A DNA stretch of 64,000 nucleotides from Plutella xylostella (GCF_932276165.1 NC_063988.1:8494001-8558000); one strand, 5' to 3'. Shown: positions 18,664-30,649, counted from the first letter of the stretch. Made by a program: numbers and translations. The notes: generated from the letters alone by a model not told the origin.

Positions 18664-18804
18664 GGGTCTGTTTCACAATGTCTGGTTAGTGGCTACCTGA
18701 AGGATAAAATACATGCTGTCACTCTCTGTTATTATTTTTTAGACAGTGACAGCATGTATTTTATCCGACAGGTAGCGACTAACCAGACATTGTGAAACAG
18801 GGGC
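18664..18804. mobile_element. Hairpin MITE, 141 bp, second copy
   Basis: Inverted relative to 16444-16584 and of identical length. TGAG occurs on both outer sides (18661-18664 region and 18805-18808), a possible short target duplication. Confidence 0.8.
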
Positions 18805-18957
18805 TGAGAGTATTTAATTTATAATAAACGGTGCCGTGTTTAAAACATAGAATATAATTCATTTATTATTCACAAGAAATAAGTTTATTTGTACCTACAT
18901 CAGTTCTTAAACATCAAAATTATAGTGTCTATCTTATTTCACCGAGACAAATAAATT

Positions 18958-19075
18958 AAATATTCTCCATGTATTTGAAATTATTATTATTATTAAATTA
19001 TTTATTGCACATAAATTAATTTGTACATAGGCGAACTTAATGCTAAAAGCATTCTCTTCCAGTTAACCTTGGGCG
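18958..19075 (-). repeat. LINE 3' tail fragment
   Basis: On the minus strand: AGAATGCTTTTAGCATTAAG, then TTCGCCTATGTACAAATTAA, ending in ATTTAATAATAATAAT. The same GCTNTTAGCNTTAAGTCC core with an AATAAA-rich end is present on the plus strand at 46750-46860 and 50690-50815. Confidence 0.5.
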
Positions 19076-20481
19076 TTGTGGAGAAAATGATAGGTAGTGC
19101 GAAAGACAATGAGAACAGTTTAATTTTGTTTAATATCTATGGTTTAACACTAGAATATATACTTACTTATACACAATATTATAAAATAAACGTAAAAAAT
19201 ATACCTACATACATAATTTAATTATATATTATAGTAAATATAAATTATTGAACTTTACTTTTTAGAATAAAACAATACAATTCGTAACCCTATGATGGAT
19301 TGATTACAGTAACATTTTCACAACATACACAATTTTATTACTGACTGCGATATCAACATTTCTCTACAACACAAGCTCTTCACTGATACTCCGATTATCT
19401 TACACAATATCATACGTCGATAACACAATTACCGCACCCAAGCCGGCGTCCGAAGCATCCCAATCAAATTCGAGGAAGAATGAAACACTACTCGTGTTTG
19501 AACGTTCCGTGTCGTGTCGTGTCGATGTCGTGTCGGGACACTTGTTCAAACTGCGAGTCGCGAGCCTCATCGAATGCTAACCGGGTCGAGTGTGGCACAG
19601 GGATGCGTATTTAGCAAACACATAGGTAGATGTTTCAAAAGATGCAAAACTATAGGTATTTTATAGATTAGGGTGACTTTAAACATACTTTTGTCTTGCT
19701 CTGACACTATACTGTCAAAGCAAGCGAGCAATACATTTAAATACGATATCTCGTGCAAGGCACCCTAAGATGGAAGGTTTTGATTTATTTGTTACGGTTT
19801 ATTTTATTGTCAGATAACTATTTTGATATTTCTTGCCACATTTAATTTAAATTTCGTCAAACCGGTAGTAGGTACTAAAGTAGAATGATTACGTCTAATT
19901 TATTCATACAATAGTAACACCAGTAATAATGTATAAGATCGTAGCAAAACGCGTAATTAAACTCACTCGAAAACGGCTGCTTCAGACAGACAACCGAAAA
20001 TGGGACGATACGAGGAGCAGCACCAGATATGATGTAACAAAGCATACTTCTTACAGCTTCTACTTAGTAACTAGCAACAGTACTTTGTTGAAAATTCAGA
20101 GTGGCCAAGTTAATTTAAGTCGAAGTTCGATTTCAGTGTCGATAGTTGTTATGTTAACCAAGCTAAATATTTCATTAAAAGCTGACAGTTTTACAAGCTG
20201 ACAGCGGCCAGTTTTAGTTTACTGAAAATACAGGAAACGTATTACGGAACCCTAAACCGTAACACGTCAAATAAATGTCAGATTTTTCCTGTAGCGGTAT
20301 AAGATTCTAGAACGCTTTAGGCTATTTTGTATCGGCGAAATTTGGAAGTCAAAATCCAAACCATATATACCTACCTACCAGACCTTATTCTATACCATAA
20401 GAAAACATAAGTACCACATTATATTGTAGTGAGATAGATATATAGATAGATTCTAGATGTGTATCCTAAGTGCATTGTACT
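19076..20481. other. Unannotated interval
   Basis: AT-rich overall. A small GTGTC tandem cluster (GTGTCGTGTCGTGTCGATGT) lies at 19509-19535. The short frames at 19567 (minus) and 19929 (plus) show no domain. Confidence 0.5.
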
Positions 20482-20600
20482 TATCCCAAATCGGCGATAT
20501 GGTTCGCAACCTATCACGTGAGTACAAATGTGGGTGGCTTGTGTTGTGAGCCACCTCTGACTACCCCTTCGGGGATTACAGTCGTGAGTGCATATATATA
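20482..20600. repeat. Dispersed repeat A, copy 1
   Basis: Carries GGCGATATGGTTCGCAACCT, GAGTACAAATGTG, GTGAGCCACCTCTGACTACC and CCTTCGGGGATTACAGTCGT. The same blocks in inverted orientation occur at 26274-26404. It resembles the 3' body of a SINE whose pol III head is not visible. Confidence 0.7.
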
Positions 20601-23600
20601 TCGATAGAAATCATGTCATTGTAATGAGATTGATAGAACGGCTATACCATAACATAACACAGTTTTGTAAAGCCGCCGCCGCCGAGGCCGCGATAAGTGC
20701 CATATTTGACATGATGCGGGGCGCGTTAACAAAAGCCTCTAGTCACAATACCACAGAATTCAAACCAAAAATGTGCTTATAAAATCATTATCACACATAC
20801 GCACACTCTTCTTTATTGTTTACTCTTGTATCCTTACTTTAAAAAATAATTTAGATACCTGCCTATGCAAATATTGTACAAAAAACTGTGGTCAATAGAA
20901 AGAAATCCCTTCTAAATAGGGTTTTTGTACTGGACCATGGTTCTCTTTCAGTTTCAACGTCTTTCATCCTCGGTAGCTACATTAAGCCTCTGTCGGCTCC
21001 GAAAGTAAGTGATTATGTCACAACGCCACAAGTACAAAGTTTCGTTTTCACACGTGCCCTTATCCTTGTAAACAGGACTTTAAAAGGCTTCAGAGAACAC
21101 GGTCTTTGTGAATGATCGATGTGACTGATAACTTTGACGGTAGTGATGTGACTCTTGTGGGGTTAAGCAGGTTAGCCTCGGGCTAAACTGACACATTGAG
21201 CTTTGAACTCCGCGCGATAACACCCGCCCGGTTAAGGGTTGTTTTTAACCCTCCATTAAAAAAGGCAGTTGCGGCGTGTTTGACTTGTCTCAATATGCTT
21301 AAGCATTCTTTGGGGATATTATATTTATATCTTTAGTTATATGTTAGTAAAAATCATATAGGATTTAACTGTACTGGGCTAACTGGGGCCGCCAATCCTT
21401 CTACGTAAATTGTTTCGTCAAGCAAACTCCAAATGCGGAAATCAAATGAACTTCTAGTATTGTGTACAATACAATAAATTATTTCTGAAATCCTGTGCTG
21501 AAATAAGTAGTATTTCGGTCTGTGTGTTTTATTCGCTATTTTCTTTTAACTAATTACCCGCTAAGCTTGCTGAAACTCTTTTGTTCTCTGCTGAAATATG
21601 TTTTGGCTACAAGAACAAAGACGTGGCGGGTATTTCTAGAAATGCAACAGCATACCTTGCATTCTGTTTGTACAGTTCAGCGCTGGATGCAACTTAAATT
21701 GTTATAAATTGTAACGGTATAGGTAGTTACCGCTAGTAATGCTGGGTAGTATGATCAGTGCTCGAGCTGGTCAATGAGCCCAATTTGTCACTCACGGCGC
21801 TCCTTTTGTGCTCTTTACTTATTGTACATGCTTCAATACCTACTGTGTCTCATATTTGTACTTTACAGGACCTAGATGAGGTTTCACAAGGGCCAATCAT
21901 AGTGGCAGCTAATTTTACTTCTAAATTTGAAATCTCGAATCGCTGAAGCTAGAGCGACCTTCTGGCGCTTCTCACTTGTCAATTCTTAAATCAAGATTGG
22001 ACTTAACCTTAGTAAACAACTAAACATCTCTGTCTCAGCTGTTAGTTATTAAATCTACGTTATTCAGTTATCAAGGTGCTGAAGACGTGTTTGAGTGTAC
22101 AGCGATTCGGCCAAAAGGGGCGTGGCTAGATAAAGCTGTGCTGTTTACTCTGTGCCCGAACACAGAACAACGGCCGCGCCCGCTAATGCATCACACTCTT
22201 ATCTGTTAACTGCAGCGGTGGGTATACAGGAGATACAGTCGCGGCTGGGGGTCACTTTAGCAAGTAAAAAATTAAGTTGTGATCGATCGTTGGTTACACA
22301 TTTGTCTTTGGCTGTCTTTCCTGATAGACTAAATACAGGTAAAATCATGAATGAGGAAATAATCACAAACGCCTATTACAGTCATCGAAGAGGAATCTAG
22401 CTAGAGAGAACCTTAGGAGAAACTAAGTTACAGAGGCTTGCTGAGCTATCCACGACCACTATCGACGAAAACCTTAAGAGTGTATGGATGGCGGTTGATG
22501 GTCATAATCACCAGCCCTGGTCATAGAGGCTTTTAAAAAAAGAATCCTTGTATTTCAATATTTCTTAAATAGCCAACAGTAAAACCGAGCAGTACCTACA
22601 ACTGGCTAGTATTAATTCCCGGAAAATTTCGCAGTCTGCAGTGAGTGCAAACAGCGAAGAAAAACAGAAACACCGAGTTTGGAAATATGAACAAGAAACA
22701 GACTCAGGGACAGACTCAGACTGCGCTTTTACCTTCTCAAAGGTTTCGGCGGGACACTTGTTGACGCAATCTTCAAAGCTAGGGACGAAAAACTTTAAGA
22801 GGGACTTTTTCCACTACTCTGGTCTTGCAATAATAATTTGATAATTTTTAATGCGAATTTATATTTTAGTGTAGGTACCTAGGTCATTGCAATACAACCC
22901 GTGATTTTAATTTTGACTCGGTAATAAATAATAATATCGGTAATAGGCACAGCCTAAAAATGAAAACAATGTACAGTCAGGGGCGAAGAAACCTGACAGG
23001 GTCAGGGGTTACGAATGGTAGAGTAGAATATATCAAGTTTTGACCAATTAAATGGGGATAATTATTACCATAATTAGGTATGTCACGTACCTACTTAGTA
23101 TTATGTAACATACTTAGTATTTTTTCACTTAATATTTAGGTAGAGAACATTACATAAATCAATATTTTTCTCATTATGAAGTAAGTTGTACCTACCTGCT
23201 TCCTCCTTACCGACGCCGACTGTAGCAGTGGACAAAGGCCCTAAGACGACGAGCTGTGATGCACTCGACCTGTGAAGATTAAATCCGTCTAAATACTCTA
23301 AATGTTTTTCAAAAAGGTGTGGTAGACTGGGTGTGGTACATATGTAGGTGTTAAATTTTAATCCTCTTACGAAAACAGAAGCGTTTCGGTATTCTGCTTA
23401 AGCAGGAGGGTATTCGCCAACGCCAAGACATTGGAATCGTAGGGGTTTATTTTGAAGAATGACTTAGATAAATTAATATTTAATACTAATTAATTAAGTT
23501 GCAATTCGTTATTCCTATGATTCTTTATTGGTGTGCAAATAAAGAGTATTCTATCTATCTATCTATCTAAGCCCATTTATTTACACAAATTTATACATAA

Positions 23601-24122
23601 TATTCATAGTAAAATTATTGTCTGGACCTTTTCGGTATACACCTAAATTTTTCAATGCATACCTTTTTATAAAGAAGGTATTCCGAGTGTTACAGTATAA
23701 TTAGGCCGATTAACGTAATTATTTGATGAATTGCACGAGGTTGAACGTCAGTACCTCCAGTATACGGCGCGGCCGCGGCCTGCACTGTATTTATTAAGCC
23801 CGTTATCGACTAAGTAAAGGCGGTAACGGTGGGCAGGAAGGTTTATTTTCCCCTGGCATGTCAGGAATGAATGGCGCTGAAATCATTAGTCTAGTTTCTC
23901 CGTTTGAAATAAAATATTACATATCAATATTCGTAATTTAAAAAAAAAACTTTGTTAGCGGCTGCATAGGTTGTTGCAGAAATGTTAGTTATTGAAAGGA
24001 AATAACATAACTGAATTCTGTACCATTATGCTGAACAAAGCTGTTGGTAAGTACTTACTTTAATAATTCGTGAATAAAGATTAGGCTAACAATACTGATT
24101 TACCAGTATAATATAGTGTTAC
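20601..24122. other. Long unannotated interval
   Basis: No confident gene or element. Small notes: a GCCGCCGCCGCCGAGGCCGC patch at 20672-20691 inside a 64-codon frame; repeated GACTCAGGGACAGACTCAGA at 22701-22720; an (ATCT)n microsatellite preceded by a LINE-like AATAAAGAGTATTCT tail at 23525-23570; and a NotI-type GCGGCCGC patch at 23769-23776. Frames of 60-82 codons at 20888, 21522, 22152 and 22641 look fortuitous. Confidence 0.45.
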
Positions 24123-24262
24123 AGGGAGCACAGTGCTTGGACACCATGTTATAATACTATGGGATAAAGGACATGCTATCATTATCTAAAACATAATAAC
24201 TGAAAGGGACATCATGTCTTTTAACCAGGCAGCCATTATCTAGACATTGTGAAACCGGCCCT
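24123..24262. mobile_element. Decayed third copy of the 141-bp hairpin MITE
   Basis: Retains GGATAAAGGACATGCTATCA, AACATAATAACTGAAAGGGA and CTAGACATTGTGAAACCGGC in the order of the copies at 16444 and 18664, but with many substitutions. Confidence 0.55.
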
Positions 24263-24954
24263 AAATACATAAATAATTAAGTTTACATTCAGTGGCTGAG
24301 TGTTACCAAGACGTCAACGTAACAATTTTGTCTTTCTCTTGATTTGGTAGAGTCCTCAAGCTTATAAGAGTCACGTCAGGGTACCGATTCCCGAGTTACG
24401 GAGATCATTTCCAGTACCGAGATTTCGCCAAGATGATGTTTATCTCGAGTGAAATTGGAAAAATGGTATTTTGGCGATCTCGCGTGAAACGTCAAACGTA
24501 AAAATTTCTATGAGTTTGACGTTAAATTTGAGATTTGAAGCGGATATGTTAGGGTAGATTTTAAACTGAGATAATATCTCGGGTTCTGAGATTTATCCCC
24601 GAACCTCCGGAATTGAGCTCCAGGAGTGGAACTGTGAATTCCCGGTACATTATTGTGTTGCTGAGCGTCAGTAATTGCGAGCTCTGACGGCGACACTCTT
24701 GAGCACCCTGTATAGCGAGCACTAGCTTTCAGATGCTATGTGTAGAAGCCACCAGCGTTAATTTCATTCTACTCGCTCGTAGGTTCTTATTTTCATTAAT
24801 TTTGCCCTTACGTTGTGTTTTTTTTAATAATTTACAAGGTTTCTAGTGTCATACTGTGGTTTATAAACGAATGGTATACAATAATTCTTATGCTAAAAAT
24901 ATGATAATTACTCGTACCTAAATACTGTAGTAAAATTTAGTTACTGTGGTGAGA
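24263..24954. other. Unannotated interval
   Basis: Contains alternating GAGAT/ATCTC motifs near 24410-24600 (GAGATTTCG, GATCTCGCG, GAGATTTGAAG, GAGATAATATCTC). These could be an old palindromic repeat but do not resolve into clear arms. Confidence 0.4.
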
Positions 24955-25112
24955 GGATTAGCTCCAATTTCTCAATAGTCGGTTAGATCGTAACCAGGGA
25001 CAGGTTGATAAAATAACCATCCCCATATTAAATTATTGACAGATGTGTCAAAAGTCAAGCAATGATCCGTGGTTATGCTCTAACCCACTATGGAGAAATT
25101 GGAGCTTAGCCA
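24955..25112. mobile_element. Hairpin MITE, about 158 bp
   Basis: The left arm TTAGCTCCAATTTCTCAATA, GTCGGTTAGATCGTAACCA pairs imperfectly with the right arm TGGTTATGCTCTAACCCACT, ATGGAGAAATTGGAGCTTAG. There is an AT-rich loop and no coding sequence. Confidence 0.65.
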
Positions 25113-26097
25113 GCCAGTTCAGTTGTCAACCGCTAAATGTCTGAAAGTTGTCACCCGGGTAGGTTAACATTTATAAATTTACTTAATTAATCATGATTAA
25201 ATCGCTTGTTTCGTAGCTTCTGAGCTTCTGACTATAAGCGTGCAGAATATTGCCATATAATTAAGAAACAATGTAGTTTAAAGATGAACTTGGTAGAAGC
25301 AAATTGTTTAGATTTTCCTTAAATGCTATGTTTAATACTCCAGTTATAGTAACTGTACCTTAAAATAATGCTACATTATCCTAGAGGCTATTTTATATAC
25401 CTACCGGAAGTGAAGCTAGTATAGAAGTAAACACTTTACTACAACCTAAGTAGATAATAAATGTAATGTAGGTACCTAGGTACCTATGTATTATCGAGGT
25501 AGGTAAGCACAATAGTAGTTGTTGAGAATTACAAGTGATAACCTTATTTTTCTTTCATATCATAGCTTTTTTTTATACCTAGGTATACCAACTTAAGTAT
25601 TACAGATAATTAAAACAACAACCAAAATTAAATAAAACCATGAAATGCTTAAAAACAACGCTAACAAAAATAAGGACAAATTTTATCACAAATTGCTAAG
25701 AGCAGCCAAAGTAAATTCACCAAGAGTGTATTCAAAGTTTCTCAAAAAGAAATAAAATTCTAAATCGTGACTTAAATAATGTTTGAGAGCAAATAAAATA
25801 AAAAATAAATAACAGAGAAAAGAAGGGGAAAGCGGTAACTGGTTCAAGGAAAAGTAATAATATAACGGTGCAATTCTTTTACATTTAGAGTTTAATTTCC
25901 CGACGAAAAGTTCACAAAACTTTTTTCTTTGTGCTTGTGAAATGAAAACGAAATCATGAAAATTTGCATTCGCTCTACAAGCGGGTACTTACTTAGGTGA
26001 CTTTTTTTTCAGTGATCCGATTATACCTAGGATCTTTGTTGTAGCTTAACCATAGAATTTGAACCTAGTTCACTTTTTAATTCGAAAATCCGACTAA
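25113..26097. other. Unannotated interval
   Basis: AT-rich; short GGTACCTAGGTACC-type palindromes near 25472-25485. No gene. Confidence 0.5.
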
Positions 26098-26260
26098 AAG
26101 TAAGCGTCCACCTTTTGGCATCGTACGCAACGGACGCATCGTATTCAGTGTTCTTTGTAAGTATAGAAATTCACTCAAAGTGCGTCCACTTCATCGGTAT
26201 TGCCGAAGCCGTTTCTACATACATTTGTGAAAATCCTTTTGAAAGGTGGACTCTTACCTT
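26098..26260. mobile_element. MITE with GTCCACC terminal repeats
   Basis: The left end AAGTAAGCGTCCACCTTTTG is mirrored by CCTTTTGAAAGGTGGACTCTTACCTT. An internal GCGTCCACTTC repeat lies at 26182. About 163 bp, non-coding. The 150-codon plus-strand frame at 26115-26567 runs through this MITE and the adjoining repeat A, so I do not accept it as a gene. Confidence 0.55.
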
Positions 26261-26273
26261 AAAGGTAAGTTAC

Positions 26274-26404
26274 CTTTCCATATATGCACTCACGACTGTA
26301 ATCCCCGAAGGGGTAGTCAGAGGTGGCTCACAAGTGAGCCACCCACTTTTTGCAGAGCACATTTGTACTCACATGATAGGTTGCGAACCATATCGCCGTT
26401 TTTG
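26274..26404. repeat. Dispersed repeat A, copy 2 (inverted)
   Basis: Inverse of 20482-20600, with about 15 extra bases (CTTTTTGCAGAGCA region) in the middle. Here GTGGCTCACAAGTGAGCCAC forms a short perfect palindrome. Confidence 0.7.
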
Positions 26405-26652
26405 GAATAAGTTACCTTTGGAGGAAACACGAAAACCAACAAAACCTAGTACTACTAAATATTACAGGCAACAATGTAAGAAAGAAGGCAGCAGTAAACT
26501 TGCCCTAGTTCCAGTTTTCGTAGTGTGTCGGCGAGACTTGTATCATTATTGTGCCCTCTCGTGGTAAACAGAGCGGCATGTTTTGTTGCACTTACGACTT
26601 AGTCTGTTTTATCTATTGGACTTCTGCTAAGGGCAATGTGTTTACATAATGC

Positions 26653-26728
26653 TATTGAACTATTTTGTCACTCTCTGTCAGAGAACAACAATTTGTTCTT
26701 TGACAGAGAGGGACAAAACAGTTCAATA
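26653..26728. repeat. Inverted repeat hairpin, 76 bp
   Basis: ATTGAACTATTTTGTCACTC pairs with GAGGGACAAAACAGTTCAAT, and inside it TCTGTCAGAGAACAA pairs with TTGTTCTTTGACAGA. Similar flanking text (TCTNTTGGACTTCTGCT..GACAATGTGT) appears on both sides at 26612 and 26777, suggesting a larger duplicated or inserted unit. Confidence 0.6.
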
Positions 26729-27102
26729 ACTAAAGCGTCCAGTAACTTTTTTATGAATATGGGGGTCTCTTTTATCTACTGGACTTCTGCTTATGACAAT
26801 GTGTATAAATAGTGGTAATATAATGTTCAAATGGCCAAGGTTGTATGAAATGACTTTACAATTTGTACCTTATATTGGATATTCGGCACAGCCTGGGCAG
26901 TTCGCGACTGAACTAATCTGACTGGCTAACTGTTTCAACATGGTGAGATAATATCCTAGAAGAAGATTGGCAAGTGTAATTATATAATTACAGGATGTAA
27001 AAAAAAGAATGACTCATCATGAACAATTTTTTTTATAAAAGTTTGACACTTAACAAACAACACCTAGACTAGACATTTTATAGGACACAGGTTTCTTTCC
27101 AT
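26729..27102. other. Unannotated interval
   Basis: AT-rich; holds the second copy of the TACTGGACTTCTGCTTATGACAATGTG block noted with the hairpin. No gene. Confidence 0.45.
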
Positions 27103-27396
27103 TTATGGAGTGAATATTTTATTGTTTCTTTTCTTAACTCCTTTAAGGTAAACAAAACAAAAACAGTTTTTTTTTGCATCTAGCTCCATGAAGAGCGTAC
27201 CGTCGCGTGCCCCCCGTGCCCCCTCGTGCCCCCCCTCGTATATCAGTGGAAGGACGTCGTAACTCTCGGTGATGGATTGTTGCTTTTCCGGCTTTTCAGC
27301 AGACGCCCGAATGGCCGTCTGTCGGTACATTCCCTGGATCCGACGAACGCGCGATAGAAGTTGCGCGACAAAATGTTGCCATTGCCATTGAGGGCG
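27103..27396 (-). CDS. Exon-like open stretch, uncharacterised
   Basis: The minus strand is open from just after a TAA at 27397-27399 to the stop near 27103, about 97 codons. The first ATG is internal, at 27330. The N-terminal two thirds has unusually balanced composition and codon-like texture (QHFVAQLLSRVRRIQGMYRQ, then TAIRASAEKPEKQQSITESY). It is followed by a low-complexity glycine/arginine stretch (GGHEGARGARDG) from a C-rich plus-strand run, and then AT-rich sequence. There is no recognisable domain and no clear splice acceptor or donor. It could be an exon, a retropseudogene piece or chance. I do not assign a function. Confidence 0.2.
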   Translation of the reverse strand, partial: RPQWQWQHFVAQLLSRVRRIQGMYRQTAIRASAEKPEKQQSITESYDVLPLIYEGGHEGARGARDGTLFMELDAKKNCFCFVYLKGVKKRNNKIFTP

Positions 27397-27995
27397 TTAC
27401 TTCTTCTTCTTGTCGAAGAGAAACCAACAAAGTGGCTAAATAGACAGCTAGTGCAGATAGTGGATAAATTTAATACTATTTAGCCACTTATGCCCAGAAC
27501 TGAACTGAAGGCGTTACTAAAGCCTAGCGTCGCCAAAATTGAGATTTAAACAGTGTGTTAAAGTAAGTATAGCTAGTTTATGTTCTTTTTCACGGACTGA
27601 GCTAGTTAGTCCTAGTAGAGCTTTTATGTTGCAATACTGATCGGTAATTTATTAACCTGTCATCGTAAATTGTTTCGATATAGTCTCGTCGGTGCATTAT
27701 CTATTTCTCATTCAGGTCTTGATGGTGACTCTATAAAGTCAAAAATTATTTTTACGAATTGTTAGGAATACTCCTTTTGTGTCCCGCCAATAACAAAACC
27801 TACATTATTGGATTGGAATCGGTTGGCGAAAAACGTTTCGTGTTTACAGATTTTCACGAGTATAGCCCTTCAGAACAGACCACTTGCAATAAATGCTGAT
27901 AGCATTAGGGTGATGGAACTTTTATGCACAATCGGTCATCTCAGACATAAACACTTGCGCGTTGTACTCCCTTCTCGGGTAGGCAGAGGTGTGTA
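27397..27995. other. Unannotated interval with small inverted repeats
   Basis: GAAACCAACAAAGTGGCTAA at 27420 pairs partly with TTAGCCACTTATGCC at 27481, a loose hairpin. TGTACTCCCTTCTCGGGTAG at 27964-27983 is the tail signature of a minus-strand HaSE1-type SINE. Confidence 0.4.
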
Positions 27996-28140
27996 TGACC
28001 AGATAGCGCAGTAGTTAGTAACTGTGACTGCTGTGTTGAGGGTCCCGGGTTCTGTCCTCGGCTGGGACAGTATTATTTTAAACTCAGATATTTGTTATTG
28101 GGCCTTGTTGTACCTTCAAAATGGGAAAGGCTCTTTAAAT
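27996..28140 (+). mobile_element. tRNA-derived SINE, diverged
   Basis: The head has GACCAGATAGCGCAGTAGTT and the B-box region CCCGGGTTCTGTCCTCGG; the body has CTCAGATATTTGTTATTGGG. It follows the tail of an opposite-strand SINE, so two SINE relics lie back to back. Confidence 0.65.
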
Positions 28141-28184
28141 ACACTTTATTTTGTAAACACTACCATTCTTAAAAATGAACGGCC

Positions 28185-28300
28185 TTACCACAAAAACTTA
28201 GACAGTATCTAACAGATGTTTACCGCTGTCAAACGCCTACAAAATCTGTCAAATTTCGTTTTAAACACTAGTTAAACAGTGTTTAAAGTTTTTTGTGGTA
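28185..28300. mobile_element. Hairpin MITE, about 116 bp
   Basis: TTACCACAAAAACTTAGACA at the left end is mirrored by TTTAAAGTTTTTTGTGGTA at the right, with a secondary repeat AAACACTAGTTAAACAGTGTTT. Non-coding. Confidence 0.6.
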
Positions 28301-29624
28301 GCACAGGAAAAGTCTATGTTTTATCCCCACTTTCAAAAGTCCAAATAATGAAATACCTACCTAATCAGAATTAATTTGCACCTACCCCTTGGATGTCAGA
28401 TAACAAGTTCAGGATATTAAATTCCAAAGCTATGGCAAAGTTTGCTCAGATAAGTCCTCAAGAAGTGATGTTAATTTCATTTACGACATTTAGAAGATTT
28501 CACCTTCCGTCAGATCTGATTAAAATTTTTAAAATTTGTTAATTAATTCAAGATGTTTAAATTGGTTCGTTTAAGAGTTTTGGCTAAAAACCAAAATTCA
28601 TGTAAAATTTTAATATATTTAGGTATTACAAATCTTTTTTTTTAACTTTAAAGCTGTTCCTTTTTAATATAGAAATATTCATAACAAAAAAGTTATTTAT
28701 TTTCGTTGTGTTATTGAAGTAAGAGTTGTGAAAATTTTTAACACAATTTTGCTGTCATATCACACCTGATAAGCATCCCCTAACAAGCTAACTTGTACAA
28801 AAATAAACTGAGTTTTTCGCCGCTCACATCGTAATGATGATGGAAAATAAAAAATGGTGTCGGAGAATTCGGTACCCGAAATTCACTCGTATTTTTCAAA
28901 TTAACAATGAAAGTTGGAGATAAAATACCATTATAAGTTCATGAATGTACCTAACATTAAACTGTTAATTAGTGCCCTTCTGGGTATAGTATAGGCCTCT
29001 TTTTGTGTACAGTGTACACCAACTTTAAAAACTGTTGGCTACACTTACGAGTAACGAAAAAGTTTAAAAATTTTGACACCACAATTTTGGCCACATTTTT
29101 TTTTAAACATTTTAATAACACATTTTAACAAATTATTATTTTATTGTAATACTTCAATATCATCATTAAGGTATTCATTTCCGTAAGTAATTTTTGCCAA
29201 TTTGTCGCTATATCACTAGAACTTTTTCATAGCTCGCGAGTGTAATAAAATTCTACCCTGTTTTTGTTTACATAATGGTAGGTATATAGCAGTAGGGCCA
29301 CGTCACTATAAGCTATTGTAGCTGTGGCTGTGCTGCCGGTAATGTGTTTAAATGTTCCGGTTCGCGAAACAGATCGCCTCCTGTCACAGTGTAAGGAACG
29401 AACAGTGGTCAGGGGCTCTAGTACAAGTTTAGCAATTTTAAATATGTAAACGAAAAAAGTTTTGGTATTCTTCTGTCACCTACATGCATTATCTGTCAAA
29501 AATTTCATGATAGTTTCCGCTAGAGGCGCCACTTAGTATGCGAGAAAACGTAAACATTTATAGTTTTCGATAAACTATCAAACCTGTACTAGACGGGATG
29601 TTTTTACTATTTAAATAATGATGA
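28301..29624. other. Unannotated interval
   Basis: AT-rich. A short GTGTACAGTGTACAC palindrome lies at 29003-29017. The block TATAGTTTTCGATAAACTATCAAAC at 29560-29584 recurs with changes at 35380-35403, so it is part of a dispersed repeat. Confidence 0.45.
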
Positions 29625-29762
29625 CCGAATGGTGTAGTGGTTAGCGACGCTGACTGCTATGCTGAAAGTCCCGGATTCAATTTTCCGCCAGGGTAGATAT
29701 TTTGTGTACTCGGGTCTTGGGTGCTCAAGATGTGTTTATATTATGCGTATCTGTCAAATAAG
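29625..29762 (+). mobile_element. tRNA-derived SINE, truncated
   Basis: Head GACCGAATGGTGTAGTGGTT, eroded B box (CCGGATTCAATTTTCC), then TGTGTACTCGGGTCTTGGGT. The later body blocks are missing. Confidence 0.65.
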
Positions 29763-30014
29763 ATAGAAAGAGATGAAAAGCTTTTTAGCTATGATATTTT
29801 AATTGAAATGTGAGATCGTCCATTGCGACCCACAGGGATTTTGCTCTGTAACCCCTCAAAACGATTTCAGCCCTATTTGGGGTTCTGCTCGGCTGTTGAC
29901 TTACTGTAACACTTCGTTCGATGCTCGCTACATGGTCGCTACACCGCTGCCTCAAAGCTCTAAATAGCTGACTAAGTGGTTTCGTTATGTACTGTGCCTG
30001 TCTGACCTAGTATA
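29763..30014. other. Unannotated interval
   Basis: Moderately balanced composition with no recognisable gene or repeat. Confidence 0.4.
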
Positions 30015-30225
30015 CAGGGTGTTCCAAAAAAGGGTATACTAAGCCGAAACCAGCATGTGCAGCATGTTATATCTAAGCCCGAAACTGAAATCAGAATTTC
30101 AAAATTCGCGAAAAAAAATATTCGTTCTCCATAGTAAAAAAGTCAAGTGACCAATGAAAAATTAATATTTTTTTTTAGCGAATTTCAAAATTCTGATTTC
30201 AGTTTCGGGCTTAGATTTAACATGC
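30015..30225. mobile_element. CAGGGTGTTGC-family MITE, right end truncated
   Basis: Begins TATACAGGGTGTTCCAAAAA after TA and has both TCTAAGCCCGAAACTGAAAT and its inverse, but ends at TTTAACATGC, so the terminal part of the right arm is lost. Confidence 0.7.
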
Positions 30226-30283
30226 ACTGGCAATGCTATGGATAAAGTACTTACAGCTGCTTTTTAGAGATTTATAAATAGCT

Positions 30284-30490
30284 AGACCAGATGGCGCCGT
30301 GGTTAGTAATTCAGAGTTGTTGTGCCGAGGACTGAGGGTCTCTGGTTCGATTCCCGGCCGCGACAAATACTATTTACTATTTATTCATACATTGTTATTG
30401 GGCTAAAATAAAAGACTAGCTCTAACTGAGTGCAGCAATACACCTATGCTTACCCAGCAATGGAGTAAATTCCAGAGCATCGTAACCTGA
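30284..30490 (+). mobile_element. tRNA-derived SINE, diverged
   Basis: Head GACCAGATGGCGCCGTGGTT, B box GGTTCGATTCC, body with ATTGTTATTGGGC and GAGTGCAGCAATACACCTAT, and the tail-like TTACCCAGCAATGGAGTAAA. The last blocks correspond to the AATGCACCTCTGCCTACCCC region of the HaSE1-type copy at 32476. Confidence 0.65.
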
Positions 30491-30649
30491 CCCCACTGAA
30501 AATGTTATGGTGGAGAGCGTATTATTCGTAAAAAATAATTTTACTTAATTAGGTACATCCTATAGAATTCTTTAGTACACTTGACCTCTCTTTGATCATA
30601 GATAATATCTATATATCCTTTATATATATCCTTTGTCTTGTAAAAGTTA

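Noticed and set aside
26115..26567. 150-codon plus-strand frame
   Set aside because: It runs through a MITE and dispersed repeat A; the protein has no domain and the sequence is explained by the repeats.
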